Source of the DNA: Georgenia satyanarayanai
GTDB lineage: Bacteria; Actinomycetota; Actinomycetes; Actinomycetales; Actinomycetaceae
Assembly: GCF_009193135.1 (NCBI RefSeq)
Contig: NZ_VUKC01000022.1
Span: forward strand, 1 to 42,225
Direction: 5' to 3'
Length of the DNA stretch: 42,225 bases
Shown: piece by piece, positions 16,724 through 25,943 of the stretch
How the letters are laid out: each line of letters begins with the position of its first letter
How positions within the stretch are numbered: position 1 is the stretch's first letter
Notes under the pieces: model-generated
Databases searched by the model: none
Seen by the model: the letters and a program-made list of their open reading frames with translations, nothing else
What the model was told of the DNA's origin: nothing
Program-made: the position numbers and the translations under genes

Positions 16724-17576
16724 CACCGCACCCGCCGAGCCGCAGTCCCCCGCCCGGGCCAGCGGCCGCTCCCTCCTCGCCTCCGAGCTCCGCCTCGTCC
16801 TCGGGCGCCGCCGCACCTGGGCGATGCTCGTCGCGCTCGCCGCGATCCCGGTGCTCATCGCCGTCGTCGTCCGCATCGCCTCCGACCCGCCCGCCCCCGG
16901 GGAGGGGCCGCCCTTCCTCGACCGCGTCACCCAGAACGGGCTGTTCGTCTCGATCACCGGGCTCGTCGTGACGATCCCGCTGTTCCTGCCGCTCACCGTG
17001 GGCGTCGTCGCCGGGGACACCGTGGCCGGCGAGGCGAGCCTCGGCACGCTGCGCTACCTCCTCCTCGCGCCGGTCCAGCGAGGGCGGCTGCTCGTGGTGA
17101 AGTTCGCCGGCGCGGCCGTCTTCTGCCTGGCCGCGACGCTGAGCATCGTCGTCGCCGGCTCGGTCGTCGGGGCCCTGCTGTTCCCGGTCGGCCCGGTGAC
17201 CCTCCTGTCCGGGGACACGATCGGCGCGTGGGAGGCGCTCGTGCGCGCCCTGCTCGTCGCCCTGTACGTCACCGTCTCCCTGCTCGGGCTCGCCGCCGTG
17301 GGCCTGTTCATCTCCACGCTGACCGTCGTCCCGGTCGGGGCGATGGCCGCCACCGCCGTGCTCGCCATCGTCGTCCAGGTCCTCGGCTCCCTCGACCAGC
17401 TCGCCTGGCTCCACCCGTGGCTGCTGAGCGAGCACTGGCTCGGCTTCGCCGACCTCCTGCGCCAGCCGATCGACTGGGGCTCCTTCGCCGACAACGCCCT
17501 GCTCCAGCTCGGCTACGTCGCGGTCTTCGGCGCCCTCGCCTACGGCCGCTTCACGACCAAGGACGTGCTGTCCTGA
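16713..17576 (+). CDS. ABC transporter permease (ABC-2 type)
   Basis: A 287-residue protein with about six membrane segments. The VVAGDTVAGEASLGTLRYLLLAPVQRGRLL region is the conserved cytoplasmic loop of ABC-2 permeases that contacts the ATPase. The TTG start lies 11 bp inside the end of the ATPase gene and has GGGAGG 9 nt upstream. Together with the ATPase and the LolA-like protein it may export a lipid-linked or peptide substrate; the substrate is unknown. Confidence 0.87.
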   Translation: MPSDTAPAEPQSPARASGRSLLASELRLVLGRRRTWAMLVALAAIPVLIAVVVRIASDPPAPGEGPPFLDRVTQNGLFVSITGLVVTIPLFLPLTVGVVAGDTVAGEASLGTLRYLLLAPVQRGRLLVVKFAGAAVFCLAATLSIVVAGSVVGALLFPVGPVTLLSGDTIGAWEALVRALLVALYVTVSLLGLAAVGLFISTLTVVPVGAMAATAVLAIVVQVLGSLDQLAWLHPWLLSEHWLGFADLLRQPIDWGSFADNALLQLGYVAVFGALAYGRFTTKDVLS

Positions 17577-17619
17577 GCATCGCGGGCACCGCCCGGGAAC
17601 GTCACAGCCGCCACCGGCG

Positions 17620-17650
17620 TTGCCCCTCCCGCCGCATGCTCACATAGCAT
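17620..17650 (+). promoter_or_regulatory. Candidate promoter with an overlapping inverted repeat
   Basis: TTGCCC (17620-17625) and TAGCAT (17645-17650) have a 19-nt spacer. CATGCT (17635-17640) and AGCATG (17646-17651) form an inverted repeat over the -10. This would drive the CNNM/CBS gene pair. Confidence 0.35.
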
Positions 17651-17745
17651 GTCGCCTACTCTGCCCCCTGCCCCCAAAGGAACATGGACGAATCCTGTAG
17701 TCCCAGCACCCAGACCATCAGCACCGCCCGCGGGGGGTGCAACCG

Positions 17746-19125
17746 ATGATCTGGGTGTTCTCCCTCCTCGCGGGGGTCCTCGTCATTCTCGTCATCACCG
17801 CCGTCACGGGCTACTTCGTGGCCCAGGAGTTCTCCTACATGGCGGTGGACCGCTCCCGGCTCGCGGCCCGCGCCGAGGCCGGTGACGCGAGCGCCGACCG
17901 CGCCCTCAAGGTCACCCGGCGCACGTCCTTCATGCTCTCCGGCGCCCAGCTCGGGATCACGGTCACCACGCTGCTCGTCGGCTACGTCGCCGAGCCGCTC
18001 GTGGGCCAGGCCCTGGGCGACGCGCTCGGCGGCGTCGGCGTCCCCACGGGCGTGGGCATCGCCGTCGGCACCGTCCTCGCGCTGCTGTTCTCGACCTTCG
18101 TCCAGATGCTCTTCGGCGAGCTCTTCCCCAAGAACCTCGCCATCGCCAGGCCCGAGCCCGTCGCCCTGTGGCTGGCCCGCTCGACGAACATCTACCTCGC
18201 CGCCTTCGGCTGGCTCATCAAGGTCTTCGACGCCGCGTCCAACGCCCTGCTGCGGGTGCTGCGCATCGAGCCCGTCCACGACGTCGAGTACTCCGCCACC
18301 GCTCGCGACCTCGAGCACATCGTCGCCGACTCCCGCGCCAGCGGGGACCTGCCGGCCGACCTCGGCGTGCTGCTCGACCGCATCCTCGACTTCCCCCGCG
18401 AGGACGTCGAGCACGCGATGATCCCCCGCGCCCGCGTCGACGTCCTGCGCGCCGGCCAGTCCGTCGCCGAGGTCCGCGCGGTCATGTCCGCCGGCCACTC
18501 CCGCTACCCCGTCCTCGACGAGGACGACGACGTCGTGGGCATCGTCCACCTCGTCGACCTCCTCGACGGGACGGTTCCCGACGACGCGACCACCGCGGAC
18601 CTCCAGCGCCCCGCCCTCGTCCTGCCGACGGCGATGGCGCTGCCCGACGCGCTGCGCGAGCTGTCGGTCAGCCGCAACCAGATGGCCTGCGTCGTCGACG
18701 AGTACGGCAGCTTCACCGGTGTCCTCACCCTCGAGGACCTCGCCGAGGAGATCGTCGGGGAGATCACCGACGAGCACGACGACCCCGAGGCACCGGCGCT
18801 CATGCCGCAGGAGGACGGCACCTGGACCATGGCCGGGGACGTCCACATCGACGAGGTCGAGCGCGCCATCGACCACGACCTGCCGCGCGGGGACTACGAG
18901 ACCGTCGCCGGCCTGGCCATCGAGGTCCACGGCTCGCTGCCCGAGGTGGGCACCGTCGTCGTCGTCGACCTCCCGCCGGACCCGGCCCACCTCGCCCTGC
19001 CCGAGCCACCACCGGACAAGCAGCTCCACGTCGAGGTCCTCGACGTCGAGCGGCACGTGCCCTCCCTCGTGCGGGTGACCCTCGCCGACCGGCCCGCGCA
19101 CGACGACGAGGAGAACGACCGATGA
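17746..19125 (+). CDS. CNNM/CBS/CorC_HlyC membrane protein (hemolysin family)
   Basis: A 459-residue protein. A CNNM transmembrane domain covers roughly the first 190 residues (YFVAQEFSYMAVDRSRL, FGELFPKNLAIARPEP). Two CBS domains follow, with PRARVDVLRAGQSV, GHSRYPVLDEDDDVVGIVHL and ACVVDEYGSFTGVLTLEDL. A CorC_HlyC domain ends the protein. The family is linked to magnesium and cobalt efflux rather than hemolysis. The ATG at 17746 has a G-rich site 8 nt upstream; GTG 17737 is an alternative. The stop overlaps the ATG of a shorter paralogue. Confidence 0.88.
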   Translation: MIWVFSLLAGVLVILVITAVTGYFVAQEFSYMAVDRSRLAARAEAGDASADRALKVTRRTSFMLSGAQLGITVTTLLVGYVAEPLVGQALGDALGGVGVPTGVGIAVGTVLALLFSTFVQMLFGELFPKNLAIARPEPVALWLARSTNIYLAAFGWLIKVFDAASNALLRVLRIEPVHDVEYSATARDLEHIVADSRASGDLPADLGVLLDRILDFPREDVEHAMIPRARVDVLRAGQSVAEVRAVMSAGHSRYPVLDEDDDVVGIVHLVDLLDGTVPDDATTADLQRPALVLPTAMALPDALRELSVSRNQMACVVDEYGSFTGVLTLEDLAEEIVGEITDEHDDPEAPALMPQEDGTWTMAGDVHIDEVERAIDHDLPRGDYETVAGLAIEVHGSLPEVGTVVVVDLPPDPAHLALPEPPPDKQLHVEVLDVERHVPSLVRVTLADRPAHDDEENDR

Positions 19126-20174
19126 GCAACCCCTGGGTCGTCGCGACCGCGACCGTCGTCATCATCGCGCTCAGCGCGTTCTTCGTCGCCGTGGAGTTCG
19201 CCCTCCTCGCCGCCAAGCGGCACCGGCTGGAGGACGCCGCCCCCGACAGCCGCGCCGCCCGCGCGGCGCTGCGCAGCTCCACCGAGCTCACCGTCCTCCT
19301 CGCCGGGTCCCAGCTCGGCATCACCGTGTGCGCGCTCGCGCTGGGCGCCATCACCAAGCCGGCGGTCCACCACTGGATCACCCCGGTGGTCAGCGACCTC
19401 GGCGCGCCCTACTGGGTGGCTGACGTCGTCGGCTTCGTCCTCGCGCTGGTCATCGTCACCTTCCTCCACCTCGTCGTCGGTGAGATGGCGCCGAAGTCCT
19501 GGGCCATCGCCCACCCGGAGCGGTCCGCGACGATGCTCGCGCTGCCGATGCGCGCGTTCATGGTGCCGACCCGGCCCGTCCTCGTCGCGCTCAACAGCGC
19601 GGCGAACTGGTGCCTGCGCAAGGTCGGCGTCGAGCCGGTCGAGTCGGTGGGCACCGGGCAGAACGCCGAGGACCTACGCCACCTCGTCGAGCACTCGGTG
19701 AGCGTGGGAGCCCTCGAGGTCGCCTACTCGGCGCAGCTGTCCGGGGCGCTGGACCTGCGCCGCCTCACCATGGCCGACCTCGTGGCAGGCCACCCCGCGC
19801 CGTCGACCGTCCCCGAGGACGCGACCGCCGGGGACGTCCGGCGCCTGGCCCGCGACAGCGGCCGCCTGCGGATCCTCGTGTCCGCGCCCGGCGCCCCCGC
19901 CCCCAGCGGTGTGGTCCACGTGCGCGACACGCTCCTGCTCGAGGACGGCGCCCCGGTCACCGGGGTGACGAAACCGGTCTTCGAGCTCGAGGCGTCCACG
20001 CCGCTGCACACGGCGCTCACGCGGATGCGGGAGACGTCCAACCACCTCGCCGTGGTCCGGACCGCCGAGGGCGGGAGTGCCGTCGCGACGCTCGCCGACG
20101 TCCTCGCGCACCTCTTCCCGCGCCCCCCCGCCGCCGCCCTGGGCGCCGCGCCCGCCGTCGCCGGCGGCCGGTGA
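19122..20174 (+). CDS. CNNM/CBS membrane protein, short paralogue
   Basis: A 350-residue paralogue of the preceding protein. The CNNM domain is clear (AFFVAVEFALLAAKRHRLE, VVGEMAPKSWAIAHPERS), and two CBS domains follow, but the C-terminal CorC_HlyC domain is missing and the CBS sequences are less typical. Long-plus-short pairs of this kind are common in actinobacteria, and the two may form a heteromer (inference). The start overlaps the upstream stop as ATGA. The product ends just before a long terminator hairpin. Confidence 0.88.
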   Translation: MSNPWVVATATVVIIALSAFFVAVEFALLAAKRHRLEDAAPDSRAARAALRSSTELTVLLAGSQLGITVCALALGAITKPAVHHWITPVVSDLGAPYWVADVVGFVLALVIVTFLHLVVGEMAPKSWAIAHPERSATMLALPMRAFMVPTRPVLVALNSAANWCLRKVGVEPVESVGTGQNAEDLRHLVEHSVSVGALEVAYSAQLSGALDLRRLTMADLVAGHPAPSTVPEDATAGDVRRLARDSGRLRILVSAPGAPAPSGVVHVRDTLLLEDGAPVTGVTKPVFELEASTPLHTALTRMRETSNHLAVVRTAEGGSAVATLADVLAHLFPRPPAAALGAAPAVAGGR

Positions 20175-20179
20175 CACGT

Positions 20180-20223
20180 CGGCTCTCGGCGGGAGGGACG
20201 AGCGTCCCTCCCGCCGAGAGCCG
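20180..20223 (+). terminator. Terminator hairpin built from the dispersed repeat
   Basis: Arms 20180-20200 and 20203-20223 are perfectly complementary over 21 bp with only AG between them. The right arm contains CCCTCCCGCCGAGAGCCG, the same boundary sequence that begins the coding repeat arrays further right. Confidence 0.8.
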
Positions 20224-20245
20224 GGTTCCTCCGTACTCTGTGTCC

Positions 20246-20716
20246 ATGGACGTCCGCTGGGCGCAGCTGCCCGACGCGCCGGTGGTGGCGCAGCTCCTGC
20301 ACGACTTCAACGTCGAGTACGACAGCCACTCCCCCGGCCCCGCGGTCCTCACCGCGCGCCTGGAGGAGCTGCTCCCCGCCGGGCGGACGACGGCGCTGCT
20401 CGCCGGGGACCCCGCCGTCGGCGTCGCCCTGCTCACCTCCCGGCCCAACGTCTGGTACGACGGGCCGGTGCTGCTCCTCGACGAGCTCTACGTCGTGCCC
20501 GAGCGGCGCGGGCAGGGCATCGGGACGGCGATCGTCGAGCGGCTCCTCGCCGACGCCCTGGCGCAGGGCGTGGCGCTCATCGAGATCAACGTCGACGAGC
20601 CCGACGTCGACGCGCAGCGCTTCTACGAGCGCCACGGCTTCGCGAGCGGCGAGGCGCGTCCCGGCACGCGGGCCTTCTACTACGAGCGGGAGCTGCGGCC
20701 ACAGATCGGTGCCTGA
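20246..20716 (+). CDS. GNAT family N-acetyltransferase
   Basis: A 156-residue GNAT enzyme. The acetyl-CoA binding motif A is LDELYVVPERRGQGIGTAIV, and motif B ends in RFYERHGFASGE. GNATs transfer an acetyl group from acetyl-CoA to an amine, but the substrate is not predictable here. The ATG at 20246 lies 6 nt after TACTCT (20234-20239), so it is probably leaderless; no ribosome site is seen. Confidence 0.88.
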   Translation: MDVRWAQLPDAPVVAQLLHDFNVEYDSHSPGPAVLTARLEELLPAGRTTALLAGDPAVGVALLTSRPNVWYDGPVLLLDELYVVPERRGQGIGTAIVERLLADALAQGVALIEINVDEPDVDAQRFYERHGFASGEARPGTRAFYYERELRPQIGA

Positions 20717-20751
20717 CCGCTCGCACCCCGGCCGGGCGCTACGGTGCCGAC

Positions 20752-21333
20752 ATGAGCCTCTCCGCCCTCCTGAGCCAGGGCAGCTGGACCACCCCGCCCG
20801 TCTCCGCCGTCGTCGTCGACGACGAGCTGCGCGTCACCGCCGCCGAGGGCAGCGACGCGTGGCGCCACACCTCCTACGGCTTCGTCCACGACACCGAGCA
20901 CGCGCTGCTCGAGCCGCTGCCCGCGCAGGGAGCGGTCGAGGTGGACCTCGTCCTCGACTACGTTGAGCAGTTCGACCAGGCCGGCGTCTTCCTCCGCGTC
21001 TCACCCGAGGAGTGGGTCAAGGCGGGCGTCGAGGTGTCCGACGGCGTCGCTCAGGTGGGTGCCGTCGTCACCCACGGCGTCTCGGACTGGTCGGTCGCAC
21101 CGGTGCCCGAGTGGGTCGGCCGGTGCGTCACCGTCCGAGCCAGCCGGTCGGGGGACGCGGTGACCGTCCGCGCCCGCGCGGACGAGGAGCCGTTCCGGCT
21201 GGTGCGCGTGGCGCACCTCGACCCCGGCGCCGTCGTCACCGCCGGCCTCTTCTGCGCCGCTCCCACGCGCGCCGGCCTCACGGTCCGGTTCACCGAGTAC
21301 CGCCGCACCGCCCCGGACGCCGCGCTGCACTGA
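20752..21333 (+). CDS. DUF1349 domain protein
   Basis: A 193-residue cytoplasmic protein of the DUF1349 family, a concanavalin-like beta sandwich. Typical pieces are YGFVHDTEHALLEPL, DQAGVFLRVSPEEWVKAGVE and a late GLFCAAPTRAGLTVRFTEY. Members resemble carbohydrate-binding or glycosidase-like folds, but the function is not established. The ATG lies 6 nt after TACGGT (20740-20745), another apparent leaderless start. Confidence 0.85.
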   Translation: MSLSALLSQGSWTTPPVSAVVVDDELRVTAAEGSDAWRHTSYGFVHDTEHALLEPLPAQGAVEVDLVLDYVEQFDQAGVFLRVSPEEWVKAGVEVSDGVAQVGAVVTHGVSDWSVAPVPEWVGRCVTVRASRSGDAVTVRARADEEPFRLVRVAHLDPGAVVTAGLFCAAPTRAGLTVRFTEYRRTAPDAALH

Positions 21334-21350
21334 CGGACGCTGCCGCGGGC

Positions 21351-21381
21351 CGGCGGGGCACGCCCTCCGAGGGCCCCGCTG
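21351..21381. terminator. Candidate bidirectional terminator
   Basis: CGGCGGGGC (21351-21359) pairs with GCCCCGCTG (21373-21381), with one G-U pair. It lies between the convergent DUF1349 and TRAP permease genes. Confidence 0.45.
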
Positions 21382-21402
21382 GGTCGGCACCCGCGGCCGC
21401 GG

Positions 21403-22686
21403 TCAGTCGGTCAGCGAGGGCAGCCAGAGCGCCACCTGCGGGACGAGGATGACGAGGCCGATCGTCACGAGGATGACGAGGGCGAAGGGGACGGTGGCCG
21501 GCACCGCGCGGTGGACGGGGATGTTGCCGATCCGCGCGGCGAGCAGCAGCGAGAGCCCGTACGGCGGGGTGATGAGCCCCATCGCCAGGGCCATCACGGC
21601 GACGATGCCGTAGTGGACCGGGTCGAGGCCCGCCGCCGTCACGGCGGGCGCGAGGACCGGGATCATGATGGCCATCGCCGGCAGCGCGTCGAGGAAGATG
21701 CCGACGACGAGGAACACGATCGCCACGACCCACAGCAGCGCCCACCCCGGGACGCCCTCGACGACGCGCTGCAGCACCAGCGGGATCCGGTAGTAGGCCA
21801 TGAGGTGGGCGAGGGCCCCCGCGGCGGCGAGCGCGAACAGGGGCAGCACGGCGAACAGGGCGCTCTCCCGCAGGATGGCGGGCAGGTCGCGCCAGGAGAT
21901 CGTCCGGTAGACGACCATCCCGAGGAACAGCGCGTACAGGACCGCGATGACCGCGGCCTCCGTCGCCGTGACGAAGCCGCCGAGGATGCCGCCGAGCACG
22001 AGGACGACGATGCCCAGCGCCAGGAGGGAGTCCCGGAGCGCGGCGAGGACCTCCCGCAGGGGCGGGCGCTCCTCGCGGGGGAAGTCGTGGCGGCGGGCCA
22101 CGAGGTAGGCGACGGCCATCATCCCGCCGCCGATGAGCACGCCCGGGACCACCCCGGCGAGGAACAGCGCGCCGATCGAGGTGCCGCTGAGCGATCCCCA
22201 CACGACCATCTGGATGCTCGGCGGGATGACCGAGCCGATGACCGCCGAGGCGGCGGTGACCCCGACGGCGTACCCGACCGGGTACCCGCGCCGCTCCATC
22301 TGGGGGATGAGGACCGAGCCGAGCCCGGCGACGTCGGCGTTGGACGAACCGGAGACGCCCCCGAAGCCCATCGAGGCCGCGACGTTCGTCATGCCGAGGC
22401 CGCCCCGGATCCACCCGACGAGGGCCTGGGCGAGCACGATGAGCCGGTCGGTCACGTGCGACGCGTTCATGATCGCCGCCGCGAGGATGAAGAAGGGCAC
22501 GGCGAGCAGCACGAAGGAGTCGATCCCGGAGTACACCTGCTGGGCGAGCAGGGCCTGGTCCGCCCGCGGGTCGACGAGGAAGAAGGGCAGGCACGCGAGG
22601 AGGAGCGCGAAGGCGATGGGCACGCGCAGGACGATGAACGTGACGAACAGTCCGAGGAGGATGATCGCGATGAGGCCGGCGTCCAT
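21403..22686 (-). CDS. dctM: TRAP transporter large permease, DctM subunit
   Basis: A 427-residue membrane protein with about twelve hydrophobic segments. Family motifs include LRVPIAFALLLACLPFFLV, GGVSGSSNADVAGLGSVLIP, ASAVIGSVIPPSIQMVVWG and GLITPPYGLSLLLAARIGN. It forms the ion-coupled channel of a tripartite ATP-independent importer. Its ATG overlaps the dctQ stop by one base (TGATG). Third gene of the dctPQM operon. The substrate, probably a carboxylate, is not known. Confidence 0.93.
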   Translation of the reverse strand: MDAGLIAIILLGLFVTFIVLRVPIAFALLLACLPFFLVDPRADQALLAQQVYSGIDSFVLLAVPFFILAAAIMNASHVTDRLIVLAQALVGWIRGGLGMTNVAASMGFGGVSGSSNADVAGLGSVLIPQMERRGYPVGYAVGVTAASAVIGSVIPPSIQMVVWGSLSGTSIGALFLAGVVPGVLIGGGMMAVAYLVARRHDFPREERPPLREVLAALRDSLLALGIVVLVLGGILGGFVTATEAAVIAVLYALFLGMVVYRTISWRDLPAILRESALFAVLPLFALAAAGALAHLMAYYRIPLVLQRVVEGVPGWALLWVVAIVFLVVGIFLDALPAMAIMIPVLAPAVTAAGLDPVHYGIVAVMALAMGLITPPYGLSLLLAARIGNIPVHRAVPATVPFALVILVTIGLVILVPQVALWLPSLTD

Positions 22687-23252
22687 CAGCGCCCCCGCTC
22701 CTCGTCCGGGCCGGTGTCCTGTCCCCCGGCGCCGCGGGCGGGGTGCGCCCCGGGGGTGGCGCCCATCGCGGCCTGCGCGGGTAACGGACGGCGCCGCAGC
22801 ACCCGGACGGCCAGCTCGACGCTGAAAACGACCATGAACAGCCCGCCGACGGGCAGGGCGGCGAAGCCCCACGCCCGGTGCAGGCCGGAGGCGGTGGAGA
22901 CGCGGGTGAGCCCGCCCTGGGCCATGACCACCCCGCCGACGACGAGCACGACCGACACGGCCGCGACGAGGACGAGCACGAGCAGCTGGAGGAGGCGGCC
23001 CACCCGCGCGTCGACACGCCGCGGGATGAGGTCGATGACGAAGTGGTCGCTGCGCCGCAGGACGACCGCCGCGCCGAGGAACACCATCCAGGCGAGCAGC
23101 AGCCGGGCGATCTCCTCCGTCCACAGCGGACGCGGGATGAAGGGCACGTAGCGGCCGAGGACCTGGAAGGTGACGACGAGGGTGAGCGCCGCCAGCAGCG
23201 CCCCGGCGACCGCCGCGAGCACCCGGTCGAGTCGATCGAGCACGGATGTCAT
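22686..23252 (-). CDS. dctQ: TRAP transporter small permease, DctQ subunit
   Basis: A 188-residue protein with four membrane segments and the family sequences VVTFQVLGRYVPFIPRPLWT, EEIARLLLAWMVFLGAAVVL and SDHFVIDLI. It bridges the solute-binding protein and DctM. The gene starts 4 nt after the dctP stop and overlaps dctM by one base. The C terminus is a disordered Gly/Ala/Pro tail of about 30 residues. Confidence 0.92.
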   Translation of the reverse strand: MTSVLDRLDRVLAAVAGALLAALTLVVTFQVLGRYVPFIPRPLWTEEIARLLLAWMVFLGAAVVLRRSDHFVIDLIPRRVDARVGRLLQLLVLVLVAAVSVVLVVGGVVMAQGGLTRVSTASGLHRAWGFAALPVGGLFMVVFSVELAVRVLRRRPLPAQAAMGATPGAHPARGAGGQDTGPDEERGR

Positions 23253-23256
23253 CTGC

Positions 23257-24315
23257 TCAGCCCTCCCCCGTCGCGCGGATCTCCGCGAGCATGTCCTCCA
23301 GCCCCCACCGGGCCGCGTACCGCTCCCAGACGGGCTCGACCATCGCCGCGAGCACCTCGGTGTCCGCCTCGACGGCCGTGACGTCCGGGTCCGAGCGCAG
23401 CTCCTCGAGGGCGGCGTCGTCGGTCTCCGCCTCGAGCTCTCGCGCGAACTCCCCGGCCTCCTCGCCGGCCTCCAGCACGACCTGCCGGAGGTCCTCGGGC
23501 AGGCGGTCCAGCGTGTGCCCGGAGATGACGGCCGGGCGGATCGTCACCTCGTGCCCGGTGAGGTAGAGGTAGGGCGCCGCCTCCTGGAAGTTCTCCGCGA
23601 CGATGAAGACCGCCTCGTTGTCCGCCCCGGAGACGACGTCCTGCTGGAGCGCCGAATAGAGCTCGCCGTACGCCACGTTCGAGGCGTGCATCCCCAGGGC
23701 GCCGAAGGAGTCGGCCAGGACCTGGCTCGGCTGGGTGCGGAAGAGGCGGTCGGTGAGGTCTGACGGGTCGTCGACCGGCGCGTTGAAGAACATCTGTCGC
23801 ACCCCACCGCCGAAGTAGGTGAGCACCTCGTTGCCCGTCCGGTCCCGCATGAGCCGTTCGAGCCGCTCGGCCACCTCGCTGTCGATGATGGCGTCGCGCT
23901 GCTCACGCGTCGTGACGAGGAAGGGCATCGACAGGATGCTCATCTCGGGGACGAACTCGGCGATGAACCCGGGCGAGACGACGGCGACGTCCACCAGGCC
24001 GCGCCGCATGTTCTCGAAGAGGTCGGTCTCGCTGCCCAGCTGGGCGCTCGGGTAGACCTCCACCCGGACCCGGCCGTCGGACTTCTCGGCGACGAGGTCG
24101 GCGAACTCGTGCAGGCCCTCGTCGAAGGTCGTCCCCGCGGCAAGCTGGTGGCTGGCGATGAGGACGTGCTCGGCCCCCTCGGCGTCCGGGCCGGCACGGT
24201 AGCCGCACGCACCGCCGGCGAGGAGGGCGACACCCAGGGCGGCGACGGCACGCGCCCGGGAGCGCACGGTGCCCGGGCCGCGCGACGCCGCGCGCACCTC
24301 GGCCCGTGGGTGCAC
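23257..24315 (-). CDS. dctP: TRAP transporter solute-binding protein, DctP family
   Basis: A 352-residue exported binding protein. The N terminus is basic, followed by AVAALGVALLAGGACGYRAG, which is close to a lipobox although Gly-Ala precede the Cys. The binding domain shows HQLAAGTTFDEGLHEFADLV, GRVRVEVYPSAQLGSETDLF and SNVAYGELYSALQQDVVSGA, typical of DctP. The GTG at 24315 was chosen because GAGGAGG lies 5 nt upstream. It delivers substrate to the DctQM permease. Confidence 0.9.
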   Translation of the reverse strand: MHPRAEVRAASRGPGTVRSRARAVAALGVALLAGGACGYRAGPDAEGAEHVLIASHQLAAGTTFDEGLHEFADLVAEKSDGRVRVEVYPSAQLGSETDLFENMRRGLVDVAVVSPGFIAEFVPEMSILSMPFLVTTREQRDAIIDSEVAERLERLMRDRTGNEVLTYFGGGVRQMFFNAPVDDPSDLTDRLFRTQPSQVLADSFGALGMHASNVAYGELYSALQQDVVSGADNEAVFIVAENFQEAAPYLYLTGHEVTIRPAVISGHTLDRLPEDLRQVVLEAGEEAGEFARELEAETDDAALEELRSDPDVTAVEADTEVLAAMVEPVWERYAARWGLEDMLAEIRATGEG

Positions 24316-24416
24316 CGTCGCCTCCTCCCCGCCGCCGGCTCCACCGGGACAACGCGCGGCGGAGGAACGGTTCGCTGCGACCGTAGCAGGCGGGTGTGAC
24401 GACCGCCACAAAGCCG

Positions 24417-24842
24417 TCAGCCCCTGTCGAGGGCTCCCCGCAGGCGCGCGCCGTACTCCTCGAGCTCGCCCGCGGCGTAGCGGGCGCGCGGCCAGAAGAA
24501 GCCGCGCAAACCGTCACCCTTCGTCCGGGGCACGACGTGCGTGTGCAGGTGCGCCACGCTCTGGCTGACGACGTTGTTCATGGCGACGAAGGTGCCCTGC
24601 GCCCCGAAGGCCTCCGGCACCGCCGTGACCACCTGCCGCACCGCGGAGTAGTACGGCGCGAGGAGCGCGTCGGGCAGCTCGGGCAGCGTGACGACGTGCT
24701 CGCGCGGCACGACGAGGACGTGCCCCTTGAACACGGGCCGGACATCGAGGAAGGCGACGACCTCGGCGGTCGTGAGAACGACCTCGGCCGGCTCCACGCC
24801 GTCGGCGATGCGGCAGAACACGCAGGTGTCGTCGGAGGGCAT
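24417..24842 (-). CDS. HIT family hydrolase
   Basis: A 141-residue histidine-triad protein. It starts with DDTCVFCRIADG, a zinc-type cysteine pair, and has the active site HLHTHVV, with a preceding GTFVAMNNVVSQSVA. HIT enzymes hydrolyse nucleotide phosphoramidates or dinucleoside polyphosphates. The ATG at 24842 is the family start; G-rich sequence precedes it. It is transcribed in the same direction as the TRAP genes but lies upstream of them, about 100 nt away. Confidence 0.9.
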   Translation of the reverse strand: MPSDDTCVFCRIADGVEPAEVVLTTAEVVAFLDVRPVFKGHVLVVPREHVVTLPELPDALLAPYYSAVRQVVTAVPEAFGAQGTFVAMNNVVSQSVAHLHTHVVPRTKGDGLRGFFWPRARYAAGELEEYGARLRGALDRG

Positions 24843-24938
24843 CCCCCGATGATGGCACCACCGGCACGCGGCGGGCATGGGAGGATGCTCGGGCCTCGGG
24901 TCGGGCTCGCGATCCACCGGGACGACGAGGAGGATGGC

Positions 24939-25943
24939 GTGGACGCTGACATCGAGGGTGTGCCGCAGGAGGTCTCGACCGGGTCACTGCCGGCCGGGGA
25001 CAGGGTCCAGCGGAGCGTGGACGAGGCTCACGCGCGCTACCGCGACCGCGACGAGGGCGAGGTCATCGACTCGATCCCCGAGCTCGCCGAGGCCGACCCG
25101 GCCCTCTTCGGCCTGGCCGTCGCGCCGACCGGCGGTGACGTGCACGCCGCCGGTGACGCGGACGTCCAGTTCACCATCCAGTCGATCTCCAAGGCGTTCG
25201 TCTACGCCCTCGTCTGCGAGGCCCACGGGCACGACGAGGTCCTCGAGCGCGTCGGGGTCGACAACACCGGGTACCCCTTCGACTCCGTCGTCACCCTCGA
25301 GCTCAACGACGGCCACCCGAAGAACCCCATGGTCAACGCCGGTGCGCTCGCGACGACGGCGCTCGTGCCCGGGGACGGGGCTGCCGAGAGGTGGGAGCAC
25401 GTCCGCACCGGCCTGTCCGCCTTCGCCGGTCGGCGGCTGGAGATGGACGACGCCGTCCACCGCTCGGAGTCCGCGGTCAACCAGCGCACCCGCGCGATCG
25501 CCCAGCTCCTCGAGAGCTACGGGCGGATTACCACGGACCCCCTCGACGTCGTCGACGTCTACACCCGGCAGTGCGCGCTGCTCGTCTCGGCGCGGGACCT
25601 CGCCGTCATGGGCGCCACCCTCGCCAACGGTGGGGTCAACCCGCTGACCGGGGAGCGCACCGTGTCGCCGCACGTGTGCCGCGACGTGCTCTCCGTGCTC
25701 GCCGTCACCGGGATGTACGAGAAGTCCGGCGACTGGCTCTTCGGGATCGGCATGCCGGCGAAGTCGGGGATCAGCGGCGGGATCGTCGCGGTCGCCCCGG
25801 GCAAGGGTGCGCTGGGCGCCTACTCACCGCAGCTCGACAGCGCGGGCAACAGCGTGCGGGGCCAGCTGGCGGCCGCGTACCTGTCCCGCACGCTGGGGCT
25901 CAACGTCTTCGCGTCCTCCGCCGCCGGCGGTCCTCGCGGCTAG
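24939..25943 (+). CDS. glsA: Glutaminase A
   Basis: A 334-residue serine-dependent glutaminase that converts glutamine to glutamate and ammonia. The beta-lactamase-like S-x-x-K motif is IQSISKAF, with Ser82 and Lys85. Other family segments are LELNDGHPKNPMVNAGALAT, SESAVNQRTRAIAQLL, VCRDVLSVLAVTGMYEKSGD and PAKSGISGGIVAVAPGKGAL. The GTG at 24939 has GAGGAGG 5 nt upstream and leaves a normal length; an ATG at 24885 is less likely. Its stop overlaps the convergent neighbour through a shared CTAG. Confidence 0.93.
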   Translation: MDADIEGVPQEVSTGSLPAGDRVQRSVDEAHARYRDRDEGEVIDSIPELAEADPALFGLAVAPTGGDVHAAGDADVQFTIQSISKAFVYALVCEAHGHDEVLERVGVDNTGYPFDSVVTLELNDGHPKNPMVNAGALATTALVPGDGAAERWEHVRTGLSAFAGRRLEMDDAVHRSESAVNQRTRAIAQLLESYGRITTDPLDVVDVYTRQCALLVSARDLAVMGATLANGGVNPLTGERTVSPHVCRDVLSVLAVTGMYEKSGDWLFGIGMPAKSGISGGIVAVAPGKGALGAYSPQLDSAGNSVRGQLAAAYLSRTLGLNVFASSAAGGPRG

